Positions 17,582-25,689 of a stretch of 64,000 bases of DNA are shown here, one piece after another. The DNA comes from Nostoc mirabile CHAB5784 (lineage in GTDB: Bacteria; Cyanobacteriota; Cyanobacteriia; Cyanobacteriales; Nostocaceae): assembly GCF_020829645.1 (NCBI RefSeq), contig NZ_JAIVFS010000009.1, positions 62,001-126,000 on the forward strand, read 5' to 3'. Every line of letters starts with the position of its first letter. Within the stretch, counting starts at the first letter, position 1. A program made the translations under genes and the position numbers. The notes below the pieces were generated by a model. That model saw only the letters and a program-made list of their open reading frames with translations. It had not been told where the DNA came from and did no database searches.

Positions 17582-17762
17582 TATCTGTAATCCTTACACT
17601 ATGAGTCAAAAATCATAAATCATACAAGTATTTTCTATCACGTTCGTAGGGAAGAATGTTTTTAATTAACATTTTCCACCTAGCCCAGGTGATTATAAAT
17701 CGTCTGGTAGAATATGGCGGTTTTGGGTTAGTCCAATAGGTTTACGCTCTGCAAATTTAGCG

Positions 17763-18563
17763 TTAGCCTTTAAAAATGATGTCATACAGTGACAGCAGAA
17801 TCTCCACCACAATCAGAATCACCACATACCACTCTACTCGCTGGCTACTGCTATGCTGCATGAACTCCAGCACAGTTTGTGCAGTTTGGGAAATTAAATC
17901 TAGTTTACGTTCTAGGGCATGGTGACGCTCACGGATTTCGTATTCATCCTCCAAGCGCAGATATAAGTTTTCTAGCTGTGGGGATTCCCAGAGTAACTCC
18001 GGCTTATCGATGATCTCTACTCGACCGACAATTTTATGTTGAACTAATAGAGTAGTCCCAAGTTGACGCAGTAATTCCCGACTCTGTCGTCTACTCCTGT
18101 TTTCACGCTGGAGACTTGCTGCAAACGGTTCAATTTGATCAAATACAGTCGCTAGGCTAGTTTCATAATGAGACAGCACAACACTCTTAGCGAGAATATC
18201 AGCTACTATCTGCAAGCGTTCTACACTAAATTCATGCAGCAAAATTTTTCCTTCCTTAACTCGCTCACTCTCTGCTACGTTGAGATGAATTTCTACCTCT
18301 TCTGTTTCTGGGTTGGCAAAAGAGCCACTAACTTGAGAGGATAGTTTGGTCAAAAAGGCTACCTTTTCCACAGGCTCAAGGTTAAACAGGACAACTGCAC
18401 CATAGTCCAGCAGTACCGCACAGCCGTGTTCACCGACTGTAACTATTACTGGCATAGTCGCCAAGCAAACGTAATTCTCTAAGTTCTGTAAGTTAATATC
18501 CTTGCCAAGGAATAGGGCCTGCGCTCTAAATCTATCTTTGTCATTAAAAAAGAGTTTTTGCAT
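17763..18563 (-). CDS. RMD1/DUF155 family protein
   Basis: 266 residues of the RMD1/Sif2/Sif3 (DUF155) family. The N-terminal beta-rich part includes EHGCAVLLDYGAVVLFNLEP. The C-terminal helical region has the family's conserved block (YLRLEDEYEIRERHHALERK and LDLISQTAQTVLEFMQHSSS), then one C-terminal membrane anchor (WYVVILIVVEILLSLYDIIF). The fungal and mitochondrial homologues are linked to meiotic division and mitochondrial translation or ribosome anchoring. The bacterial role is unknown. The start is the first ATG. Confidence 0.88.
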   Translation of the reverse strand: MQKLFFNDKDRFRAQALFLGKDINLQNLENYVCLATMPVIVTVGEHGCAVLLDYGAVVLFNLEPVEKVAFLTKLSSQVSGSFANPETEEVEIHLNVAESERVKEGKILLHEFSVERLQIVADILAKSVVLSHYETSLATVFDQIEPFAASLQRENRSRRQSRELLRQLGTTLLVQHKIVGRVEIIDKPELLWESPQLENLYLRLEDEYEIRERHHALERKLDLISQTAQTVLEFMQHSSSQRVEWYVVILIVVEILLSLYDIIFKG

Positions 18564-18605
18564 TGTCGCCCTATGCTATATTCTGCCTATTGAACTGCTC
18601 AAGTA

Positions 18606-18634
18606 GCGATGTCTACGACGGGCTACGCCTACGC
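18606..18634. repeat. Small dispersed repeat
   Basis: GCGATGTCTACGACGGGCT plus ACGCCTACGC, identical to 12605-12633. Confidence 0.75.
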
Positions 18635-18818
18635 AATTAATGTCTGCTGTTGGAAATCATTACAATCTCAGCTTACCAATAAATCTATCCAGCACTACCT
18701 TAGTACAGGTCACAGTACTCTTGAAGATTCCGGTTCCTTAGCTATGCCTATCATTTAAATAACTTTATTCCCCAATTCTTCGGAATGTGAATTAAATAAC
18801 ATCCAAATATGGTTTTAA

Positions 18819-18888
18819 CCTCACCCCTCCTTTGACTTTCGTCAAAGTCTCCCCTCTCCGAACTCACGGAGAGGGGTTGGGGGTGAGG
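18819..18888. repeat. GC-rich intergenic palindrome
   Basis: CCTCACCCC...GGGGTGAGG outer arms, with an inner TGACTTTCGTCAAAGTC hairpin and CCCCTCTCC/GGAGAGGGG. The type resembles the cores of the elements at 14816, 22217, 32709 and 53660. Confidence 0.7.
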
Positions 18889-19056
18889 TTTTGTACTTTC
18901 TTAAATCAGCGTTCCTTAGCTGCCTCTTCATGGTAAGAGGATGTAATAATGTCGATTCTAAGTTATCTGCCGCTTCCGCTCAATGGCAATCAAGTATGGA
19001 AGTTATCGTCTTTAAAGATATTTAAATAATTTCGCTTAATTATTTAGTCTTAATCC

Positions 19057-19341
19057 CTACTGAATATTGAAAGCGATAATTCCAATAAATACGGCAAGAC
19101 CTAGCGCTCTGCGAAAATAATTAACGCCTTGAAATAATTCCAGCCACGCCCAAGTAAACAAGGAGCCATTTGCGAGTACATCTAACACTGTATTGATTTT
19201 ACCACTTGTAAAAATTAGAGTTAGTAAACTAGTTACTATCCAAACAATAAGCGGTAAATTTGGCATCTGAGCGATAACAATGTTGCCATCGTTATCGCGG
19301 AAGGTTTTATCAATCAATGTATTTTGTGTATTTTGCATCAT
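19057..19341 (-). CDS. Small membrane protein of unknown function
   Basis: 94 residues. A polar N-terminus of about 28 residues (NTLIDKTFRDNDGNIVIAQM) is followed by two or three hydrophobic segments (LPLIVWIVTSLLTLIFTSG, GSLFTWAWLELFQGVNYF, ALGLAVFIGIIAFNI). Family not recognised. It could be a small inner-membrane protein. Confidence 0.6.
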   Translation of the reverse strand: MMQNTQNTLIDKTFRDNDGNIVIAQMPNLPLIVWIVTSLLTLIFTSGKINTVLDVLANGSLFTWAWLELFQGVNYFRRALGLAVFIGIIAFNIQ

Positions 19342-19888
19342 TTTTAATTGCTACTTAGCTACAAATAATTAACTTACAAAAACGACCGTGAGAATAGGTT
19401 TGCATCTAATTGCAAATTCATTAATGATATTAAAACATTCAAAACTCTCTTTCCAACTGTCTAATTGCTGAGATTAGAGCGCGAAAGCATATTCCTATAT
19501 GACTATGTTGAGAGGCATACTCACACGAAATCCGCCAAAATATCTGTCGGGAGTCTTTTGCAATTTGGAGCGATTGTAATCATAGCCAAAATGCAGTTGT
19601 CTAGTTTAATCGCGATCGCTTCCTCAATTGCCCTAATATCTCCAATGTGGTGCTGTAGCTTGGGCTGCTGATATGGGCTAGCGTATATTTGAGCAAAATA
19701 CTTAGTTTATGTAAATTTATTTTATACTATTTTTATACTTACTTTATAGTTACTACTTTTAAGAGAGTTAAACTTTATATTCTAAAATAGACTTTACATC
19801 TTGACTATTATTTGGAAAAACATATTAGTCTGCTTCATCATTTCTTGAATTAAAATTCCTTGATAATACCCATGTAGTAACAGATTAA
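19342..19888. other. AT-rich stretch, nothing assigned
   Basis: A 68-residue plus-strand frame at 19465 lacks an upstream ribosome-binding site and family features, so I leave it out. No repeat was recognised. Confidence 0.5.
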
Positions 19889-19936
19889 GTGATTGATATT
19901 AGAGAAGTAGTTGAAAAATCGAACTTGTCTAATATT

Positions 19937-20089
19937 ATGAATAAGAAATGGGCTGTTAAACGACTTACAATCAATCTCACATCAAGTGAGGCTCAGAAAT
20001 TGGAAAAATATTGCTCAAGCACTGGCAGACCAGCAACCGATATAATTCGGGAATTAATTCGCTCTCTTCCGACTGAAGATGAAGAGTAA
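19937..20089 (+). CDS. Short ribbon-helix-helix-like protein
   Basis: About 50 residues from the ATG at 19937; a GTG at 19889 would add 16 residues. KRLTINLTSSEAQKLEKYCS followed by TGRPATDIIRELIRSLP has the strand-helix-helix layout of CopG/Arc-type DNA-binding proteins, many of which are antitoxins or plasmid-copy regulators. No toxin frame follows within the next kilobase, so it is an orphan. The product is small and acidic at the C-terminus (PTEDEE). Confidence 0.6.
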   Translation: MNKKWAVKRLTINLTSSEAQKLEKYCSSTGRPATDIIRELIRSLPTEDEE

Positions 20090-20644
20090 AAAACCTAAAA
20101 TAAAAATAACCCACACTGGATAAAAAGTTAACCAAGAGAGGGAATGAAAGTTTCAATTAGCTTGATGCTAGACAAGATTTGTCATAAATTTCGGCAAATT
20201 GGCAACTGATGTTGTGCTGTTGGAACTTCAATGGAGATATCAACAGCGTTAGACAGTGAAGAAGTTGTGGTTTGCAAGACAGCTTTAACCCTGCATCACT
20301 TCTCCCGCTCTATGCCAGTTGTTGCGTGAGTGCTGTTGAACGGCTCTACATGATTGATACAGTACTCAAAAGAGTTCAGTTACCGCTCTACAACTGGCTA
20401 GAAATGACATAAAAACTACATAGAACTTGCAGGTTTCTTCGAGAATGAAGCATTATTTGCGTTTTGGAGTTAGAGAGCGATCGCATTGCGATCGCGCCCT
20501 CTCGCCCAATACCGTAGTCAATCGCCCAACCATCGAACCTTTCAAGAATATCGAAAGCCGTGTTTTTATGAATTTGAATCATAAAGTACTGCGATCGCAT
20601 AAATTTAGGACTAACCTTTCAAGGTGACTGGTAAAATCTCTTTT

Positions 20645-20862
20645 TTTCTCTCTGCGCCGCGCCGATTGCTTCTCCCTACAGCCCTTCTCCTAAGACGCTG
20701 TTCGCGTTCGGGCATCCTACGGCAGGCGCTAGCCTCTCACGAATGGGATTCGGGGAGACGCTCTTGCTAGCAAGATCCCCGGAGGGGTACAAGTCTCTTA
20801 ACCGCAAGGGCGCACTGGCTTCTTTGCGTCTGTGCGGTTCAAGAGTCTTTTATTTAACCTGA
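20645..20862. repeat. Mosaic of small repeats (CTCTCTGCG ... GGTTCAAGAG)
   Basis: Begins TTTTTCTCTCTGCGCCGCGCC and ends with ACCGCAAGGGCGCACTGGC plus TTCTTTGCGTCTGTGCGG. The last module recurs at 38700-38745, 42014-42055 (complement), 51328-51370 and 59915-59955, each time inside a different palindromic element. Confidence 0.65.
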
Positions 20863-20950
20863 TTAGGCACAGATAAGCTGTTAAGAGTTTGATAAGCAAC
20901 TATAAAGCGAATTTTTGCCCCAAATTTTTCTAATAAAAGTAATCCATAGT

Positions 20951-21041
20951 AGGACTTACGCAAAAGTACACGCGCTCAGGGGCAATTCATGAATTGCCCC
21001 TACGTGAAATAAGGGTTTCGGCTATTGTTTGCGTAAGTCCT
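20951..21041. mobile_element. 91-bp MITE with AGGACTTACGCAAA ends
   Basis: Perfect 14-bp inverted termini: AGGACTTACGCAAA at the left, TTTGCGTAAGTCCT at the right. An inner hairpin (GGGGCAATTCATGAATTGCCCC) fills the centre. CCATAG occurs close to both ends and may be the target duplication. Non-coding. Confidence 0.8.
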
Positions 21042-21492
21042 GCCATAGATAGAGCCTCCTTCACAAGTTAATGCTTTATTTTCTATACTTAACAAAGCTT
21101 TTACCTAGTTTAACTATATTGGGTAAAAGCCTTATTTTGTCATAGGTAAAGCCAGGACTAAATTTTATTTACAACTCAATATTTTTTACACTAAATTCAT
21201 GATTATAATTACAAAGCTCAGGATAAAAATAACTTTTTTTTTATAACATTGCTTCCAAAATAAAAATTAAAAAATAAATTATACCTACTATTTGGAGGAT
21301 TTCTGGTTCTAAATTAAATGTGCATTTAGATACAAATAAATTGTTAAAATTGATTAGAAATCGTTTTCTGTTTGTTTTACCGTTGATTATATAGTTCTGG
21401 CTTTTCACGGCATCTGAAAAAGGTCACTTTGAAGGTTTCTCAAGCCCTGATTTTATCATTAGCAGGTAAAAGTCACAGAAAGTTAGAATAAA

Positions 21493-21906
21493 ATGTCATT
21501 TATGGAACCTTCTGGAACTCTTGCTGGTTTAGACATTCTGGTAGTTGAGGATGATGATGATACTCGCTTCTTCATCACTACTGTGTTGCAAATGGATGGA
21601 GCAAAAGTTATAGCAGTGATATCAGCAGATGCGGCACGCAAAGTATTATCTGAATTGCAACCCGATGTTTTAATTTCTGATATCGGGTTACCTGGGGAGG
21701 ATGGCTACGCTCTCATCCGCAAAATCCGTGCGCTTAAACCAAAGAATGGTGGACAAGTTCCGGCTATTGCTTTAACAGCCTTTGCTGATAGTGAGGATCG
21801 TATCCGTGCCTTGGAAGGTGGCTTTAACACTCATATATCTAAACCCATTGATCCTGAAGAACTAGTTGAGATAGTGGCTAGCTTAGTTGGTTCTTGTAAT
21901 TGGTAA
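21493..21906 (+). CDS. Single-domain response regulator (CheY-like receiver)
   Basis: 137 residues, one receiver domain and no output domain. Acidic pocket VVEDDDD (~17-23), phosphoacceptor Asp63 in VLISDIGLPGEDGY, the conserved Thr in ALTAFA and Lys in SKPIDPEEL. The sequence is very close in style to the receiver at the C-terminus of the hybrid kinase encoded at 53986 (LISDIGMPKTDGY, ALTAYA, SKPVDPDAL), so it may be phosphorylated by a hybrid kinase of that subtype. MSFMEP offers two Met starts; the first is used. It stands alone in a repeat-rich zone. Confidence 0.92.
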   Translation: MSFMEPSGTLAGLDILVVEDDDDTRFFITTVLQMDGAKVIAVISADAARKVLSELQPDVLISDIGLPGEDGYALIRKIRALKPKNGGQVPAIALTAFADSEDRIRALEGGFNTHISKPIDPEELVEIVASLVGSCNW

Positions 21907-22044
21907 TTATGAAGCGCTACTGTTCAATTACTTCCTCTTACCATTTTTCCCCATTCGTGCAACAACGCCATTTTAAGGCAGATATAGCGGTTCCCATTCA
22001 GATGCGGTACAACATTATATCGCCAGGTGTAGGGGCACGCTGCT

Positions 22045-22199
22045 CTGACTTTTCACGGTAAGTCCTCAAGCCCCAAAAAAACGTGACTTTTTCCACAGGC
22101 TAATTCTCAATAGCTTTAAGTTAATGAAAATAGCTAACGAAAAAATCAGGGCTTGGAAAACCCTCAAAATGGGCTTTTCCACATACCGTGAAAAGTCAG
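22045..22199. mobile_element. 155-bp MITE, CTGACTTTTCACGGTA ends, 10-bp target duplication
   Basis: Perfect 16-bp inverted termini (CTGACTTTTCACGGTA / TACCGTGAAAAGTCAG). It is flanked by GCACGCTGCT at 22035-22044 and again at 22200-22209. Removal of one copy restores a continuous GTAGGGGCACGCTGCTGCCC, so this insertion is younger than the repeat it entered. Confidence 0.88.
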
Positions 22200-22216
22200 G
22201 CACGCTGCTGCCCATT

Positions 22217-22449
22217 GGTGTCAACTTAAGTCAGAAAGCTCATTCCACAGTCATTTTACCCCACACGCTATCCGGCTCCACTTGGGGAGACCCCAAGACC
22301 GCACTGGCTCCCCAAAATCTCCCCTCACCGGGAACGGGGAGGGGAGATTTTGTCGTTAGACAAAAGCGGGGTGGGGTGACGACGGCTTAATTAGTAATTG
22401 AGTGGACTTGATATAACGTCATTGCAAGGGTTTCACGTTAAGTTGACAC
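22217..22449. mobile_element. Palindromic element with GGTGTCAACTTAA ends
   Basis: Left GGTGTCAACTTAAG, right GTTAAGTTGACAC. Its core contains ACACGCTATCCGGCTCCAC plus TTGGGGAGACCCCAAGACC, also present in inverted orientation inside the element at 32709-32907. A relative with the same ends is at 53660-53925. Confidence 0.75.
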
Positions 22450-22532
22450 GCATGGCTGCTGCCCTGTCCTTACTGATGTACCGCACATAAACGAGAACCG
22501 CTATATTTAATTTGGTATTTTTTAAGAGTTCT

Positions 22533-23318
22533 CTAGTTCAGTATTTTTGCTGAATCTCTTATGTCTCGATGCCATCGTCCATCTTCACCCAGTCCAGGAA
22601 TTTCATTGATTCCTAAAGTTTTTCTCAAAGCTAAATACGATTTACCTTCTTCTGTAATTTGAAAATAGTTTTTTAAATCTCCTTCTCCATCTTGTTGAAC
22701 TTTTTCAATTCCTTTGCCCACAAAATTATTAATAAATCCCATAGCTCGTAGATGCTTCAGTTCCATTGCTAAATTATCGTCAAATTTAAAGTTAAATTCT
22801 TCTGGGGAATTAAGCTTAATCAGATGCTTAAGTTCATTGCCATCAATCAGATATCTAACTAAAAATTGCAATGTTGCTGATTGTTGCTCCTGAAGTAAGT
22901 CAATCCGCTTTTGTTGTGTATTCAGTTCGGCGATTTGCTCATCTTGCAACTTATTGATATCATCCCTAACTTCTTGCTTGAGTCTCCTGAGCGCAATTCC
23001 CGTACCTGAAATTGAGATATCATCTATGTTATCTAGCAAACCTGAGTTAAACAGCAAAATCAAACTAAATATAATAACTTCCGTATTTCCAATTCTACGG
23101 TTTTCTTGAGGAACTGGGGTAGGAGTAAGTGCGATAAAGAGTAAATACAATAATCCTGTAATAGACGCTATCTTTAGAAACCACCAGTTCATATTTCGCT
23201 TAGGCTTTTCTTTGGGTAAGCTAGCGTTGGAGTCTGGCGGTGACAACGGCTGTTCTGACCTGCGCTCAGATTGGTTAAAAGCTAGTTTTTTGAGCGTTTC
23301 TAGCTCTTGATTCGCCAT
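22533..23318 (-). CDS. Membrane protein with coiled coil and winged-helix-like C-terminus
   Basis: 261 residues, family not recognised. A polar, Pro-rich N-terminus is followed by two membrane segments (WWFLKIASITGLLYLLFIAL and TEVIIFSLILLFNSGLLD). Next is a coiled coil (LKQEVRDDINKLQDEQIAEL, then NTQQKRIDLLQEQQ, ~110-147). The C-terminal region (LKHLRAMGFINNF...YFQITEEGKSYLALRKTL) reads like a winged-helix fold. It may be a membrane-tethered regulator, but no target can be inferred. Start is the first ATG. Confidence 0.7.
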   Translation of the reverse strand: MANQELETLKKLAFNQSERRSEQPLSPPDSNASLPKEKPKRNMNWWFLKIASITGLLYLLFIALTPTPVPQENRRIGNTEVIIFSLILLFNSGLLDNIDDISISGTGIALRRLKQEVRDDINKLQDEQIAELNTQQKRIDLLQEQQSATLQFLVRYLIDGNELKHLIKLNSPEEFNFKFDDNLAMELKHLRAMGFINNFVGKGIEKVQQDGEGDLKNYFQITEEGKSYLALRKTLGINEIPGLGEDGRWHRDIRDSAKILN

Positions 23319-23430
23319 TTAGGTTCGCTGGTAGGATAAAGGACAGAAGATACTGATTCTGGATGCTGGATAGGCAAGCGCTGCCTTTGTAGAAGATGAT
23401 GCAGCGCTACCCCCTGAACGGTTACCAATT

Positions 23431-23700
23431 TTAAACACCAGCAGGCTCCTCATTGAGCAATTCTTTTATCACTTCATCCACCGTTTTTTTCAGATAAACG
23501 GCTCGTTCATCTACTGCCCTTACCCAGTCAATAGGAAACCAGTGGTGTTGTCCATCAGGAGCATTATTCTTCGTCAATTTGATGTACTTGCCTCCCTCCA
23601 CGGAGTCGATATTTGCAATATGCGTGTCAGATGCTCCTGATAAACCGCCTGGGCCTTCTGCATAAACTGGCAGATGTTCTTTAATTTGTGATACGTTCAT
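23431..23700 (-). CDS. DUF2171 family protein
   Basis: 89 residues. MNVSQIKEHLPVYAEGPGGL with SGASDTHIANIDSVEGGKYI and HHWFPIDWVRAVDERAVYLK fit the DUF2171 family, a small beta-rich PRC-barrel-like fold of unknown function. It is the next gene upstream of the 261-residue membrane protein on the same strand, 112 bp away. Confidence 0.8.
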   Translation of the reverse strand: MNVSQIKEHLPVYAEGPGGLSGASDTHIANIDSVEGGKYIKLTKNNAPDGQHHWFPIDWVRAVDERAVYLKKTVDEVIKELLNEEPAGV

Positions 23701-23957
23701 TTTGTACCTCTTGATTGAATTGGTAAAAAGTCAAACCTAAATCCTACTGAGTAGTTTTGTTTGTAAGCAGATAGGTTTTTATTCAATTACACTAGAGGAT
23801 ACGCTGCATTCTTAATGATGTGCTTCATTCTAGAGATAGATGGTATTGTACCGAAATCAGTAATTTAATTTGGGTAAAAAGCTTTTAATACCATTTCGCT
23901 ATGAGGATGCACTTAATAGATAGCTAGTATCGATTCGGAAGATTTTAACTGAATTAA

Positions 23958-24143
23958 ACACCAATTTGTCAAATAATACATGGCGAGCCAGAAAAGGTTA
24001 TAGCCAACTACGTAGAAAAGCAAGATATCAATTTACTGATTATGGGAGCCTACGGACACAGCCGCATTCGGCACTTAGTCATTGGCAGTACTACAGCCCA
24101 AATGCTACGCAGCAGCCACATCCCTGTCTTGCTCTTTAGGTAG
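23958..24143 (+). pseudogene. C-terminal fragment of a universal stress protein
   Basis: Reading 23958-24143 in one frame gives GEPEKVIANYVEKQDINLLI, MGAYGHSRIRHLVIGSTTA and QMLRSSHIPVLLFR before a TAG. This is the C-terminal half of a UspA fold, with the ATP-binding G-x2-G-x9-G(S/T)-like segment (GAYGHSRIRHLVIGST) intact. An in-frame TAA precedes position 23958 and no N-terminal half is found upstream. It is a 5'-truncated remnant. Confidence 0.82.
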
Positions 24144-24510
24144 GTTTTTGTCGAACACAATTACAAAAGTTATCAGCAATGTTTAAGATGACAAATTAAC
24201 GGTAAAAATTATAGTCTAATAGCGATCTTGTTTGCCTCAATTTACTTAATTCGATTCCATCTTAAAAGCCTGGTTTATGCCTACTAAATAAGAAATGTTT
24301 TTATGCAATTATTTCTATCCAATGGTTTGAAGGTTTGTGAACAATTACTGCATTCTTAGATACAAATGAAATTATAAAGAAAACGAACAGTAGATGAATT
24401 GCTCAAAATACTACTAAAGAGCTAAGATGGATTCCTATAATTTAGGTAATATGTCGTTATTTGTTTTAATACTAATGTTCACATAAGACTTAATAGCTGG
24501 GAGATTTTCA

Positions 24511-25491
<981 letters not shown>

Positions 25492-25575
25492 GAAAGATCC
25501 AAAAAATAAAAGCTTTCTTCCGTTTCAAGGATATTATTGCCAAAACCCCGATATTTTGGCGCTTTCGCCCTTGAC

Positions 25576-25606
25576 GCATACTCATGACTATAAGTCACGA
25601 GTATGC
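25576..25606. terminator. Hairpin between convergent genes
   Basis: GCATACTCATGACT and AGTCACGAGTATGC form a 14-bp stem with one mismatch around a 3-base loop. It lies between the convergent aldo/keto reductase and RTX genes, so it may terminate both. No strong T run follows. Confidence 0.6.
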
Positions 25607-25689
25607 GGTTTGTAGAAATCAAATGCGAGATGCTAAAAATAGCACTTCCCAAACCGTACCGCTTGGTGATAAAAGAGCGCTAATTCCGA

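Larger units (their letters stand above)
18564..19056. other. Spacer with two repeats
   Basis: 493 bp without a gene. It holds the dispersed repeat at 18606-18634 and a GC-rich palindrome at 18819-18888. Confidence 0.6.
20090..21492. other. 1.4-kb gene-free repeat zone
   Basis: No supported gene. The stretch contains a mosaic of short repeats at 20645-20862 and a MITE at 20951-21041. One short frame ending at 20412 stays open for about 50 codons without family resemblance. The last 300 bp are very AT-rich and precede the response-regulator gene. Confidence 0.55.
21981..22507. mobile_element. Composite of palindromic elements nested within each other
   Basis: Outer arms ATATAGCGGTTCCCATTC... 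and, at the right, the complement ATATAGCGGTTCTCGTTT..., both continuing to GCGGTACA. Inside lies a second palindrome with ends GGTGTCAACTTAA (22217-22449). Its left flank (GTAGGGGCACGCTGCT) is in turn split by the element at 22045-22199. The reading frame at 22124-22390 lies wholly within these repeats and is not a gene. Confidence 0.75.

Noticed and set aside
19465..19671. 68-residue plus-strand frame
   Set aside because: No ribosome-binding site or recognisable domain.
20250..20412. Open frame ending VERLYMIDTVLKRVQLPLYNW
   Set aside because: About 50 codons with no ATG near its beginning; the residue pattern looked coding-like, but no family could be named and it may be chance.
22124..22390. 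88-residue frame
   Set aside because: Lies wholly inside nested mobile repeats.
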